NCBI RefSeq assembly: GCF_900188255.1
Contig: NZ_FZNS01000003.1
Location: forward strand, 186,001 to 250,000
Direction: 5' to 3'
Source of the DNA: Hymenobacter mucosus
GTDB lineage: Bacteria > Bacteroidota > Bacteroidia > Cytophagales > Hymenobacteraceae
Length of the DNA: 64,000 nt
Under the pieces are notes generated by a model. That model did no database searches, had not been told where the DNA came from, and worked only from the letters and a program-made list of their open reading frames with translations. Position numbers and translations under genes: made by a program. This document shows positions 26,568-35,631 of this stretch, one piece after another (position 1 is the first letter of the stretch; every line of letters begins with the position of its first letter).

Positions 26568-26984
26568 ATGAAACAATCCCCTATCCTGGCCGTGGCGGCG
26601 CTGCTATGCCTTGGCACGCTCAACTCTCAGGCGCAAACCAAATTACCTGCTCGCAAGCCTGTTCAGCCCAAGCAAAAAGTAGTAGTGAAGGGCGCTACCA
26701 TGAAGGATGGCTTCCTGATGCAAGATGGCAAGGTGATGATGACGCGCGACGCGCACACCGAAACCTTAACCACCGAAACTACGCTGGTGAACGGCACCAA
26801 AATCAGCCCCACTGGCACCGTTACCATGACGGATGGCACCAGTGCTACCCTACAAAACGGTGACTACGTATCCTTAACTGGGCGCATGACTACCGCTGCT
26901 TATAAAGCACAGCAAGACAGCCTGATGCAAGTGGCCAAGGACGGTGGCAAAGGCAAGACAAAGATTAAGAAGAAAGGCAAGTAG
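26568..26984 (+). CDS. DUF6799 domain exported protein
   Basis: 138 aa. Signal peptide (cut after SQAQ, about residue 23), then strand-rich internal repeats of the type MKDGFLMQDGKVMMTRD and GTKISPTGTVTMTDGTS, ending in LTGRM, and a Lys-rich C-terminal tail (GKGKTKIKKKGK). The repeat fits DUF6799, frequent in Hymenobacter. Function unknown. Confidence 0.75.
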   Translation: MKQSPILAVAALLCLGTLNSQAQTKLPARKPVQPKQKVVVKGATMKDGFLMQDGKVMMTRDAHTETLTTETTLVNGTKISPTGTVTMTDGTSATLQNGDYVSLTGRMTTAAYKAQQDSLMQVAKDGGKGKTKIKKKGK

Positions 26985-27009
26985 CACCCTCACTTGCACC
27001 CGAGTTATA

Positions 27010-27043
27010 CACAAAAGGCCCGGCTACAGCCGGGCCTTTTGTG
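27010..27043. terminator. Bidirectional terminator
   Basis: ACAAAAGGCCCGGCT pairs perfectly with AGCCGGGCCTTTTGT around a short ACA loop, between the convergent DUF6799 gene and the small gene at 27078. Confidence 0.9.
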
Positions 27044-27077
27044 TAGGGAAGAATTGCGCGCGGGGAAACGCGAAGCG

Positions 27078-27278
27078 CTACCGCCGCTGCGTGTAGTCGT
27101 CGAGAATAAGCGTGACTTCAGCGTCGTCGCGCGCTTCTACCAACTCGTCAATTACAAACTGGACTTCCGCGTCCGTCCAGCCCTGGGCTTCGGCTGCTTT
27201 CACGAAAGCGCCCAGGCGCACAAACCGGTCGGCGGTGGTGGGAGGCGGTGTCCACTGAAGTTTTTTGCGGATACGCAT
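27078..27278 (-). CDS. Small hypothetical protein
   Basis: 66 aa, basic N-terminus (MRIRKKLQW) then an acidic helical part (DAEVQFVIDELVEARDDAEV) ending in QRR. No family recognised. It lies alone between a terminator and rlpA with an ATG start, so probably real. Confidence 0.5.
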   Translation of the reverse strand: MRIRKKLQWTPPPTTADRFVRLGAFVKAAEAQGWTDAEVQFVIDELVEARDDAEVTLILDDYTQRR

Positions 27279-27322
27279 AGGTATGTCGGGAGTAGAAAAG
27301 GAAACGAGACTACACGTGGGGC

Positions 27323-27718
27323 TTAGTGAGGCTTGCGCACCACTTTGAGTTGCACGGGAGCCACTCCCGCGTCGAGGATGCCAATTTTACGGGCGGCACG
27401 CTTAGAAAGGTCAATCACCCGGCCCTTGGCGTGGGGTCCCCGATCAGTAACCGTGACTTTTACGGAGCGGTGGTTGCGCGGATTCGTTACGCGCACTACC
27501 GTACCAAAAGGCAGCGTATTGTGGGCCGCCGTGCGCTTGCTAGGGCGATACACCGAGCCACTGGCTGTTTTCCGACCCTTGAACTTGTCGGCGTAGTACG
27601 ATGCTTTGCCCGATTGGGTAAAGGCCCCACTACCCGACCCCGCGCAGGCTACTAGCACAACGGCGGGTAGGCACAACGCAGCGCGGCGTAGGTGGCAGAA
27701 TACGGAAGGAAGTTGCAT
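27323..27718 (-). CDS. rlpA: RlpA family septal ring lipoprotein
   Basis: 131 aa. Lipobox LVACAG (Cys25). A double-psi beta-barrel follows: SGKASYYADKFKGRKTASG, then LPFGTVVRVTNPRN, then VTVTDRGPHAKGRVIDLS with the conserved Asp used for cleaving bare glycan strands. RlpA proteins are lytic transglycosylases of the septum, and this is the minimal form without a SPOR domain. The GH25 gene lies 12 bases upstream on the same strand, so both may act on cell wall. Confidence 0.88.
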   Translation of the reverse strand: MQLPSVFCHLRRAALCLPAVVLVACAGSGSGAFTQSGKASYYADKFKGRKTASGSVYRPSKRTAAHNTLPFGTVVRVTNPRNHRSVKVTVTDRGPHAKGRVIDLSKRAARKIGILDAGVAPVQLKVVRKPH

Positions 27719-27730
27719 AGGCCAAGAGGC

Positions 27731-28558
27731 TTAGTTGGAGGTCGGAGGCTGAGCGGGGGCCGGAATGCGGAGTGCCAGCAGCCGCTCAAAGTTGCCCTGA
27801 AACACGTTGAAATCTACCGTGCCCCGGATGCCGGGCACGTAGGCTTCGTCTGAGTGCTGCCAAATAATCCACTTCTCGCGCGGAAGGCGGGGCTGGTCTA
27901 CCTCATAGTGCGCCAGCCACAGCGGGTACTTATCGAAGTGGCCGGCGAGGTAGCGGCGGTAGAAGCTGTAGTTGGAGTAGAGAATGGGCCGCACGCCGTA
28001 GTGCCGCTCAACCAGGCGGAGCCAGGTAGCTACTCCCCGCCGCATTTGCGCTACATCGTGAAACTTGGCGTGCTCTACATCCAGCACCGGCGGCAAATCA
28101 CCGGGGCGCAGGGGAACGATATCCGTAAACAGGTTTGCCTGACGCGTGGGGTTGGAGTTTGGCTGAAAGTAATGGTAGGCGCCCCGGTAAATGCCGGCTG
28201 CGCGGGCTCCCTCCCAGTTGCGCTGGAAGCGCGAGTCGCGCAGCGTAACACCCTCCGAGGCCTTGATGAAAGCGAAGCGCACACGGTGCTCGGCTACTTC
28301 GCGCCAGTCGATGCGCCCCTGGTAGGCCGATACGTCAATACCGTGCACCGAGTAGCCTTCCAGCAGGGGCGTTTTTTCGCGGCCCGTGAGGTGGTTAGCG
28401 CGCCAGCCCGCGTAGGCCCGCCGGGCGTAGCGGTTGATTTGCCGACGGTAGTGGCCGTAGAATATGAGCAGGCCTAGCACCAGCAGCAACCCAACAAGCA
28501 GTAGGGCCTGGCGCCGGATAGCGCCGCAACGAACGGTGGAGCGAGGAGGTGTGTTCAT
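27731..28558 (-). CDS. GH25 family lysozyme
   Basis: 275 aa. One N-terminal membrane segment (about residues 17-40) anchors a periplasmic glycoside hydrolase 25 domain: [21 protein letters not shown], then PPVLDVEHA with the catalytic Asp-x-Glu and [24 protein letters not shown]. These enzymes cleave between N-acetylmuramic acid and N-acetylglucosamine. ATG 28558 is used; 28570 and a longer start are possible. It sits next to rlpA. Confidence 0.88.
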   Translation of the reverse strand: MNTPPRSTVRCGAIRRQALLLVGLLLVLGLLIFYGHYRRQINRYARRAYAGWRANHLTGREKTPLLEGYSVHGIDVSAYQGRIDWREVAEHRVRFAFIKASEGVTLRDSRFQRNWEGARAAGIYRGAYHYFQPNSNPTRQANLFTDIVPLRPGDLPPVLDVEHAKFHDVAQMRRGVATWLRLVERHYGVRPILYSNYSFYRRYLAGHFDKYPLWLAHYEVDQPRLPREKWIIWQHSDEAYVPGIRGTVDFNVFQGNFERLLALRIPAPAQPPTSN

Positions 28559-28678
28559 GAGCGTAGGCATGCCAAAGGTAACGCCCCAATGTATTCTTCT
28601 GGTGCCCATGGAAGCGCATCAATCGGTAAAAACCAGCCTTTTTCCGACCTTTGTACTGTTTTTAGCTCCTGCTTTGCC

Positions 28679-28951
28679 ATGCCTGACTACGCCAACCTAC
28701 CTGATGCTCGCGACGAATCTGGTCACCTTATTCGTGAGCTACACGGCATCACCCTCGCGCAAATTCTGGAGTATCTGGTGGCCCACTACGGCTGGCCCGA
28801 GCTAGATCGTCGCATCCGCATCAACTGCTTTGCCGTGAATCCGAGCATCAAGTCTAGCCTAACGTTTCTGCGGCGCACGCCCTGGGCCCGCGAGAAAGTA
28901 GAGGAACTCTACATTCGTACGCGCACCGCCGAGGTACTTGCCAAAAAGTAA
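28679..28951 (+). CDS. VF530-type DNA-binding protein
   Basis: 90 aa, matching the VF530 (DUF2132) family in [25 protein letters not shown] and [19 protein letters not shown]. Homologues are small predicted DNA-binding proteins with no firm function. ATG 28679 gives the usual N-terminus; a longer frame to 28589 lacks similarity. A near-match -7 box (GACCTTTG, 28647-28654) lies about 25 bases upstream. Confidence 0.8.
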   Translation: MPDYANLPDARDESGHLIRELHGITLAQILEYLVAHYGWPELDRRIRINCFAVNPSIKSSLTFLRRTPWAREKVEELYIRTRTAEVLAKK

Positions 28952-28999
28952 GGCTGCCATTCACATTTCATTGTCTTTGCCTCTCTAGCTCCCCATCTC

Positions 29000-29323
29000 A
29001 TGGCCGATGTTTCGCAAAAATCTGGGGGTGGGGCGCTGCTGCTGGGGTTTGGACTATTTGTGCTGTTTGAAACTGGAGCCTACTACTTGCTGCGGTTTGC
29101 CACCTCTGGCTTAGGTATGACCAACCAATTTCAGCCCGAAAACACCATAGTAAGCAATTGGGTAAAAACGGTGGTATTTCTGCTGCTGCACCTCACGCTG
29201 GTAGTAGTAGCCGTGTTGGTGCTCAGTAATCGAATGCCCCGCCGCTACCGCGGGCAGCTAATGGGGTGGTTCTACCTGTCTTTGCTGGCGGGCTTCGTGC
29301 TACTGTGGCCCCTGTTCGATTAG
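29000..29323 (+). CDS. Small membrane protein
   Basis: 107 aa with three membrane segments (about 10-34, 52-74, 84-103) and short charged loops (NRMPRRYRG). No family recognised. It follows the VF530 gene by 48 bases. Confidence 0.6.
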   Translation: MADVSQKSGGGALLLGFGLFVLFETGAYYLLRFATSGLGMTNQFQPENTIVSNWVKTVVFLLLHLTLVVVAVLVLSNRMPRRYRGQLMGWFYLSLLAGFVLLWPLFD

Positions 29324-29350
29324 GCCACATTCAGAAACGTAAGGACATAA

Positions 29351-29375
29351 AAAAGCCACTACCTGGGTAGTGGCT
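29351..29375 (-). terminator. Terminator of hsp20
   Basis: AGCCACTA pairs with TAGTGGCT around six bases; read leftwards it is followed by a T run (plus 29348-29353). Confidence 0.85.
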
Positions 29376-29428
29376 GGTGAGACATGGTGCCGGTCGGTCC
29401 CGGCGTTATGAGCAGCTGAACAGATTGC

Positions 29429-29812
29429 TTAGCGCTGCTTGATGTCAATTTCGCGCTGCTGGGCCTCCGTGTTGCGGAAGGGAATGCGCACATGCAGCTC
29501 GTTATTCTCAAACACTGCGTCGATGCGGTTCTGGTCCAGGTTGGCGGGTAGTGCCAGGGTGCGCGTAAACAGGGGAGCTACTAGCTTATCTTCAGGAGTA
29601 TGGCGGTAGTCGGCATACACCGTCAGGTGGTTGTTGTTGAGCACTACGTGAAAATTCTTGGGGTTTACCGATGGAACGGCTATCCGCACAATCACGCCCT
29701 TCTCGCGCTCGTCTACCCGCATCACTGGCTGAGCAATCCCGCCGCCCAAAGTATTGAGCAGATTGAGTTGCGGAGCGATGTTGTGAATGAAGTCCTTGCT
29801 GATAAGATTCAT
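29429..29812 (-). CDS. Small heat-shock protein, Hsp20 family
   Basis: 127 aa. An alpha-crystallin domain (about 32-127) with VDEREKGVIVRIAVPSVNP and the final FRNTEAQQREIDIK. These ATP-independent chaperones hold unfolding proteins. I start at ATG 29812 (MNLISKDFIH); an upstream extension to 29863 is not family-like. A second Hsp20 lies at 56.4 kb. Confidence 0.82.
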   Translation of the reverse strand: MNLISKDFIHNIAPQLNLLNTLGGGIAQPVMRVDEREKGVIVRIAVPSVNPKNFHVVLNNNHLTVYADYRHTPEDKLVAPLFTRTLALPANLDQNRIDAVFENNELHVRIPFRNTEAQQREIDIKQR

Positions 29813-30031
29813 GAGTTGGTTCCTCTCTATGTGGTGAATGGGGTATTGCAAACCACGTACCACCCTGCCCTATGCGCTTTCAAGACGATATTTCGGTCAA
29901 AATGTCGTTTATACCTGCCGTTATGTTTTTTTTTAAGACATTATGGCCGAATGCGGGCTGCGGTAGTTGTCCTCCGGGCCGACTCTTTGGCGAATGCTGC
30001 GTATACCAAGGGCTGTACCAACGCCAACCTT

Positions 30032-30730
30032 ATGCTGCCCCAACACTTTACAACCGCTCGTACTGCTCGTTATATCAGCCTAGGTGAACCGGGCCCTGCC
30101 GTGCAACACATTTGGTTTTGCCTGCATGGGGAGGGTCAGTTGCTCAGCGACTTCGCCGCCCAGCTAGTCAACCTAGACACGCCGGAGCGCCTACTTATTT
30201 TGCCGGAAGGCTTGTCTCGGTTTGGCTTACCCGCCGACAGTGCCCCCACCGAAACAACCGCCGCTGCATGGTTTTCGCCAGAAACGCTGGAGATAGATAT
30301 GGATGATCTAACGGCCTATCTAGATTCGTTGGCCGCTCAGGTTCTTCCCGCTTGCCCAGCCGGCACCCCGGTAACGGTATTAGGCTACGGCCAAGGTGCC
30401 GCCGCCGCTTGCCGGTGGCTGGCCGCCGGCAACACCCACTACGACAAGCTCTTACTGTACGCTTCCGTATTTCCACCCGAAATAGACCGTCGGGCCACCT
30501 TGGAGGCATTACCTATTCAGCCCGTAGTAGTTCTGACTACCACCACCGACATTTTCACGCCCGAAGTGAGCGGCGAAGGGCTGGTGCACGACTTCCAGGA
30601 AGCTGGACATTCAGCCCAACTGCGCTACGTATCAGGTGACGGGCTGCGGCTAGCTGCACTGGGCGCCAGCGCCGAAATTCCCGCTACGGATGAAGGCACT
30701 CCGCCACCCACTACCCCGCAAGAAAGCTAG
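30032..30730 (+). CDS. Esterase-like alpha/beta-hydrolase with missing catalytic residues
   Basis: 232 aa. Overall pattern of a Bacteroidota carboxylesterase: FCLHGEGQ (oxyanion region), LPEGLSRFGL, WFSPETLEID and a VLGYGQGAAAACRWL elbow. The elbow should read G-x-S-x-G, but the nucleophile Ser is Gly here, and the usual C-terminal GG-H is absent (SGDGLRLAALGA); the Asp may survive in TTTDIFTP. It is therefore more likely a pseudo-enzyme. ATG 30032 is chosen because the frame further left runs through the hsp20 promoter and gene. Confidence 0.6.
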   Translation: MLPQHFTTARTARYISLGEPGPAVQHIWFCLHGEGQLLSDFAAQLVNLDTPERLLILPEGLSRFGLPADSAPTETTAAAWFSPETLEIDMDDLTAYLDSLAAQVLPACPAGTPVTVLGYGQGAAAACRWLAAGNTHYDKLLLYASVFPPEIDRRATLEALPIQPVVVLTTTTDIFTPEVSGEGLVHDFQEAGHSAQLRYVSGDGLRLAALGASAEIPATDEGTPPPTTPQES

Positions 30731-30865
30731 GGCATCCAGTACGGGCGGTTTCTTACTTAGCGCGCCATGTAAAAGAGGGAAAGCAGAAGTAGCAGGAAAC
30801 CAGCTCTGAGTAGCCATGGCAAGCGTAGGCGCGTACAGAGCAACTGAACCTTACCTATCTCTGCT

Positions 30866-31633
30866 ATGCCGCGCTCTACTCCCGACCTCATCAAACTTGC
30901 CACCCGGGCCCCGGGCAACTTGCACAAAGAAGCCACCCTACGGGAGCTTAAGCGCATTAAGCAGGAACTGATTGAGTTGCAAGACCGGCTCTATGCCGAA
31001 AACCGACGTAGCGTGCTCGTGGTGCTTCAGGGCATGGATGCTAGTGGTAAAGACGGACTTATCCGACGGGTGTTCAGCGGCATAAATCCGCAGGGTGTGC
31101 GCGTTCATTCTTTTAAGGAACCCACTAAACTGGAGCTAGCCCACGACTTTTTGTGGCGCGTGCACCAGCAGGTGCCACCCCGTGGAATGCTCCACGTCTT
31201 CAACCGCTCACATTACGAAGACGTGCTGATTACCCGGGTAGCGGGACTCATCCCAGCGGAAGAAGCACATCGGCGGTTTACAGCCATTAATGCCTTCGAG
31301 AAGCTGCTGCAACAAGCCGGCACTACGGTGCTCAAATGCTACCTGCACGTATCGGAGGAGGAGCAGCGCAAGCGCCTGGAAGAACGCGTAACCGATGCGG
31401 CCAAACAGTGGAAATACGAAGCTGGCGACGAAGAAAAAGCCCGGCAGTGGCCCGCGTACCGCACCGTGTACGAAGACGTATTTGAGCACTGTAGCCCCGC
31501 TAGCTGCCCCTGGCATATTGTGCCCGCCGACCAGAACTGGTATAAAGCCTACGAGGTAGCTCGCCTGCTACGCGACGCCCTTGTGGCAATGAACCCCCAA
31601 TACCCTAGCAATAAGACTGAGCGCCCCAAGTAG
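30866..31633 (+). CDS. ppk2: Polyphosphate kinase 2 family protein
   Basis: 255 aa. Walker A motif GMDASGKDG (about residue 56), NRSHYEDVL with the catalytic acidic residue, and the lid RVTDAAKQWKY. These enzymes phosphorylate nucleotides with polyphosphate; the single-domain length suggests a class I or III enzyme. ATG 30866 follows a 135-base gap. Confidence 0.9.
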   Translation: MPRSTPDLIKLATRAPGNLHKEATLRELKRIKQELIELQDRLYAENRRSVLVVLQGMDASGKDGLIRRVFSGINPQGVRVHSFKEPTKLELAHDFLWRVHQQVPPRGMLHVFNRSHYEDVLITRVAGLIPAEEAHRRFTAINAFEKLLQQAGTTVLKCYLHVSEEEQRKRLEERVTDAAKQWKYEAGDEEKARQWPAYRTVYEDVFEHCSPASCPWHIVPADQNWYKAYEVARLLRDALVAMNPQYPSNKTERPK

Positions 31634-31636
31634 CTG

Positions 31637-32188
31637 CTACGCCGGTAGCGCTGGCGTAATGTCGCGCTCATAGTGGATGTACTCCGCATCGGGGGTAGGC
31701 AACAGAGTAAAGCCATTGTGGGTAAGTACGCGCTGGGCCGCTGCGTTATCAGAAGTGGTACGCGCGGTGAGGCGGCGCACCATACCCGTTTGGGCGGCAT
31801 GAGCTACAAGGCCAGCGGTTAGCTCGGTGCCTATGCCCCGCCCGCGCCAATCGTCGGCTACGGAGAAGCCAATTTCGGCGCTGCCGTTTGCATCGGGGGG
31901 GCCGTGGAAGCCGCCGGTAGCTACCAGAGTGTTCTGAGCAGCCTCCGCGCCCGCCTTTAGAATAGCATACCAGCCGTACCAGCCCGCAGCATCGCGCCCG
32001 CCTGCCGTCAGCTGCTCCAAGAAGTAGCGCATGGCTTTCTCGTCATAGTCGCCCGGGGGCCAGTGGGCCGGCATGGTTGCGCCCAGCAAAATGGGGAAGT
32101 AGCGAGGCTTAGTAAGCTCAGCGGTAAGAAGTGCCCGGCTAGCCGCCAGCAGCGTCATACGGGGTGTATAGGCAATTAAAGGAATCAT
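31637..32188 (-). CDS. GNAT family N-acetyltransferase
   Basis: 183 aa. Acetyl-CoA-binding signature in ADDWRGRGIGTELTAGL; C-terminal NAAAQRVLTHNGF is typical. Substrate unknown. The stop is 3 bases from the stop of the PPK2 gene; the genes converge without a clear terminator. Confidence 0.85.
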   Translation of the reverse strand: MIPLIAYTPRMTLLAASRALLTAELTKPRYFPILLGATMPAHWPPGDYDEKAMRYFLEQLTAGGRDAAGWYGWYAILKAGAEAAQNTLVATGGFHGPPDANGSAEIGFSVADDWRGRGIGTELTAGLVAHAAQTGMVRRLTARTTSDNAAAQRVLTHNGFTLLPTPDAEYIHYERDITPALPA

Positions 32189-32408
32189 AGCTCAGCAAGA
32201 AAAAGAAAACCTAGGTGCATACGCAAAGAAGAAACCTAGGGTGAAGGTTGCAAACTGGAGCATTGCCGCGGGGTTTATTCGGGTGGCATAGTGTAGCGTA
32301 CGGCGCTTATCCATAATTTGAGCCCGCAACCAGGGCCGCTGGTTGCGCAGATGTTTGTTGTGTTCCTGCACCTGGCAGCCCTGCTGCCTTCTCCTTCCCA
32401 CCTTTCCC

Positions 32409-32915
32409 ATGAAAACCGATAACGCCTCCAAAGACGCTCTTTTTCAGGAAGTAGCCGCCACCTTGCAGCAGCAGGGCTTCACAGTAGCCACGGTAGATGC
32501 CACGCGCCCCTGGGGCGGGTTTTTCGTTATCCAAGAAGATCAGGCTCAGCAGTTTGCCGACACATATTTCGACGGCATCTCCATTGAGCAGCTTAAAATT
32601 TCCGGTAAGCTGAGCCCCAAAATGCTGCTAGTGGCTCCGCAAGCGCGCCTATCGTGGCAGTACCACCACCGCCGCGCCGAAATTTGGCGCGTGGTGCAGG
32701 GGCCCGTGGGCGTGGCTACCAGCCCCACCGACGAGCAGGGCGAAGTGCTATCATACGCTCCTGGTCAGCTTATCACGTTGCAACAGGGTGAGCGGCACCG
32801 CCTGGTAGGCCTTGACGGCTGGGGAGTAGTAGCCGAAATCTGGCAGCACACCGACGCTACCCAGCCATCCGACGAAAACGATATCGTGCGCGTGCAGGAC
32901 GATTTCGGCCGGTAG
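32409..32915 (+). CDS. Cupin, mannose-6-phosphate isomerase type
   Basis: 168 aa. One cupin barrel resembling the C-terminal domain of type II phosphomannose isomerase: PWGGFFVI, then QYHHRRAEIWRVVQG with two His and one Glu, then GERHRLVG. It is a short, isolated cupin, so its sugar substrate is unclear. ATG 32409 is used. Confidence 0.75.
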   Translation: MKTDNASKDALFQEVAATLQQQGFTVATVDATRPWGGFFVIQEDQAQQFADTYFDGISIEQLKISGKLSPKMLLVAPQARLSWQYHHRRAEIWRVVQGPVGVATSPTDEQGEVLSYAPGQLITLQQGERHRLVGLDGWGVVAEIWQHTDATQPSDENDIVRVQDDFGR

Positions 32916-33036
32916 GGCCCTTGGCTCCTGCCCAACACTCCGCTAGGGGAGCGAGGGTAGGGCTAGTACCACAAAACGGGTAGTAGCCCGGCCTCTTGGC
33001 TGGGCTACTACTTACGTGAGCTTTTGTCATGCTGCT

Positions 33037-33450
33037 ATGTTGCCGGTTACTCCCGACTATTTTACGCTTTCGTACCGCCCGGAGGAGGATGTGCTGGTAG
33101 CCCGCTGGATGCGCCCTGTTTCGCTGGAAGAAATGTGTGAGGGCTACTTGCTCCTGCGCGAAGCTGCTACCACCTGCCGCTGCCGGCAGTGGCTTATTGA
33201 TGCGCGCCGCCGCTACAACACTCACCGCGAAGGAGCCCACTGGATGCTGACCGAGTTCTTGCCTACTCTATACCCGCGGCTGGGCGGCCGTACGCGGTTG
33301 GCCTACGTGCTAGCCCCCGTGCTGATGCGCGATGCGGAGGCCGATGCGGCCTTTCCTCCCGCTAGTTACTTCGACGACAAGCCATTTGCCGGTGCTCAGT
33401 TTACCGATGAGCGAGCCGCTTTGGAATGGCTGCAGCAGGGCCGCGCTTAG
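33037..33450 (+). CDS. Paralogue A of a small unknown family (W-L-x-D-x-R-R-R)
   Basis: 137 aa, soluble, no signal. Landmarks shared with the genes at 48126 and 51217: YRPEEDVLVARW, RQWLIDARRRYN, WMLTEFLPTLYPRLGG, LAYVLAP and a terminal QFTDERAALEWLQ. The DARRR Asp-Arg segment and the W-L pattern are nearly fixed in all three copies. Size and layout suggest a small STAS- or NTF2-like regulator; I do not know the function. ATG 33037 gives a start aligned with the others. Confidence 0.75.
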   Translation: MLPVTPDYFTLSYRPEEDVLVARWMRPVSLEEMCEGYLLLREAATTCRCRQWLIDARRRYNTHREGAHWMLTEFLPTLYPRLGGRTRLAYVLAPVLMRDAEADAAFPPASYFDDKPFAGAQFTDERAALEWLQQGRA

Positions 33451-33504
33451 GCTCACTAGTAACCAGCGGAAGCAATATTCACAGAAAGCTCATGAACTCT
33501 GGCC

Positions 33505-33512
33505 TACCTTTG
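33505..33512 (+). promoter_or_regulatory. -7 box upstream of clc
   Basis: TACCTTTG is a perfect TAnnTTTG match. It lies about 119 bases before the chosen clc ATG. No good -33 box at the right distance. Confidence 0.35.
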
Positions 33513-33630
33513 TGGCGTATAGTATACTGTATACTGCCCTGCCTGCCCATATGAGTTGCAGCTGGTTGCCCGATTAACTACTTCCGACATAGTGCCGGTG
33601 AGCGGGCCGCGGGGCCCATTGTGCCGCCCT

Positions 33631-35526
33631 ATGATTCCTACTTCTGCTGCTACTGGCATTCCGGTGGCCCCTTCCCTCACTCCTACCCTAGAAGCCGCCG
33701 ACATGCGGCCCAGCACCAGCCCCGATAAAAAGCGGCTGCTCTACCTCAGCACCTTGGCAGTACTGGTGGGCATTGTAATCAGCGACGTAGCCAAGCTTTT
33801 GGTAATGCTGATTCACTTCGTCACGAACCTCGCCTTCTTCGGGCAAGTGTCGCTAGAAAACCGGAGCCCCGCCGATAATACCTTGGGGCTGTGGGTTATT
33901 TTAGTTCCGGTAGTGGGTGGACTGATTATTGGGCTGATGGCCTTGTACGGGGCCCGCGGCATCCGGGGGCACGGCATTCCGGAGGCTATGGAACAAGTAC
34001 TCACCAACCAAAGCCGCATCCGACCCATCATTACCGTGCTCAAGCCGCTGTCGGCTGCCATTTCAATTGGTACGGGTGGCCCCTTTGGTACTGAGGGACC
34101 TATTATTGCTACGGGCGGGGCCTTCGCTTCCAACGTGGGGCAGCTGCTGCGCATTACGCATACGGAACGCAAGATTCTGCTGGCTGCCGGCGCTACTGCG
34201 GGTATGACGGCCGTATTCGGTACGCCCTTGGCTGGTATCTTCTTGGCTATTGAGCTGCTGCTCTTTGAGTTTTCGCCCCGTTCTCTTATTCCAGTGGCAC
34301 TAGCTTGTCTCACAGGTTCGGCGGGCCACCATTTGCTGTTTGAAGCCGGTCCTGAGTTTGCCATGCCCGCCGTGGCGTCCCCTAGTAATACGGCCCTGGC
34401 GGCGTATAGCGCCATTGGCCTGGTAGTAGGTCTGTTGGCAGTGGGCATTACGAAAAGCCTGCACTGGCTGGAGGAAGCGTTTGCCCGCCTGCCGCTACCC
34501 TGGGTATTTCACCCTGCCCTGGGTGGTTTGGCAGTTGGGATATGCGGCTACTTCGCTCCGCGTGTGCTGGGCGTAGGCTATGAGAACATCACTTGGTTGC
34601 TGTCGGGCTCCTGGCCGCTGCTGGCAGTGCTCCTGCTGGGCACCTTAAAGCTCGTGGCGTGGTCGTTGTCGCTGGGAAGTGGTACCTCAGGTGGTACGCT
34701 AGCACCCCTGCTGACCGTTGGGGCCGCTGCCGGCGCACTGCTGGGGGGCTTGCTGGTGCAGGTAGTGCCCGAAGCTGGCATTGCCCTGCCGCTGGCAGCC
34801 CTGGTGGGAATGTCGGCCCTGTTCGCCGGGGCCTCCCGGGCACTACTCACCTCGGTCATTTTTGGTATTGAGCTGACGGGGCAGCCATATGCCCTAGTGG
34901 CCTTGCTGGGTGCCTGCACAGCAGCCTACGTGGTATCATACTTCCTCATGAACCACACCATCATGACCGAAAATATGGCCCGTCGTGGGGTGCACACGCC
35001 CTACTCCTACGAGCCCGACGCGCTGGAAAAGCTAACGGTAGCGCAAGTGCTTCGTCCGGGTGGGCTCACCCTCAGCGCCGAAAACACCCTGGCCGAAGTG
35101 CGCGAGTGGCTGGCCCAGCAGGCTGCCAAGGAGGTGCCCACGCACTTTATTGTGGTAGATGCCGAAGGGCAGTTCCAAGGGTTGTTGAGCTTTATGGAAC
35201 TGTACGCCCACCACCCCGACGTGACGGTGCCAGTGCATACGCTCATTCGGCAGCATCCGGCGCCCGTACTGGCCACAGACTCCTTGCGAAAGGCGGTAAG
35301 CTGCATGGCCCGCGCCAATGTAGATGTACTGCCCGTGGTAGAAACTCACAACCCGCTTGTAGTAACGGGCGTGCTATCCTACCACGAAGTGCTGCGGGCT
35401 TACCGCTCCCACCTCAACGACGACGAAGAACGCCGGGCTAGCATTTCTCTCCGCCACCGGAGTATTCGCATTCTGCTACGTGGGCAGCAGCTACTGCACG
35501 TGCAAAAAGCGCGCAGTCGCCAGTAA
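33631..35526 (+). CDS. ClC-type chloride channel/transporter with CBS domains
   Basis: 631 aa. A ClC membrane domain (residues about 45-430; filter-region motifs GHGIPEAME, FGTEGPII with the gating Glu, and GTSGGTLAPLL) and two CBS repeats at the C-terminus (about 490-610) that often bind nucleotides. The second motif reads GTEGP where many family members have GKEGP or GREGP. ATG 33631 is used; an internal ATG at 33703 is a possible alternative. A long perfect hairpin follows. Confidence 0.88.
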   Translation: MIPTSAATGIPVAPSLTPTLEAADMRPSTSPDKKRLLYLSTLAVLVGIVISDVAKLLVMLIHFVTNLAFFGQVSLENRSPADNTLGLWVILVPVVGGLIIGLMALYGARGIRGHGIPEAMEQVLTNQSRIRPIITVLKPLSAAISIGTGGPFGTEGPIIATGGAFASNVGQLLRITHTERKILLAAGATAGMTAVFGTPLAGIFLAIELLLFEFSPRSLIPVALACLTGSAGHHLLFEAGPEFAMPAVASPSNTALAAYSAIGLVVGLLAVGITKSLHWLEEAFARLPLPWVFHPALGGLAVGICGYFAPRVLGVGYENITWLLSGSWPLLAVLLLGTLKLVAWSLSLGSGTSGGTLAPLLTVGAAAGALLGGLLVQVVPEAGIALPLAALVGMSALFAGASRALLTSVIFGIELTGQPYALVALLGACTAAYVVSYFLMNHTIMTENMARRGVHTPYSYEPDALEKLTVAQVLRPGGLTLSAENTLAEVREWLAQQAAKEVPTHFIVVDAEGQFQGLLSFMELYAHHPDVTVPVHTLIRQHPAPVLATDSLRKAVSCMARANVDVLPVVETHNPLVVTGVLSYHEVLRAYRSHLNDDEERRASISLRHRSIRILLRGQQLLHVQKARSRQ

Positions 35527-35534
35527 CCCTAGGG

Positions 35535-35590
35535 CCCCTACACAAGAAAGCCCGGCTATTGCGTAATAGCCGGGCTTTCTTGTGTAGGGG
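35535..35590. terminator. Perfect 26-bp terminator hairpin
   Basis: Arms 35535-35560 and 35565-35590 pair perfectly around GCGT. It lies between clc and the convergent acyl carrier protein gene; the right arm has TTTCTTGTG. Confidence 0.88.
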
Positions 35591-35631
35591 AGCTTTCAGC
35601 GTCAGTGGAAGAGGTGTGTTGGGTGCTTAGA

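Noticed and set aside
29600-30031. Long plus-strand frame through hsp20 into the esterase-like gene
   Set aside because: It runs antisense to hsp20 and has no family-like sequence before ATG 30032.
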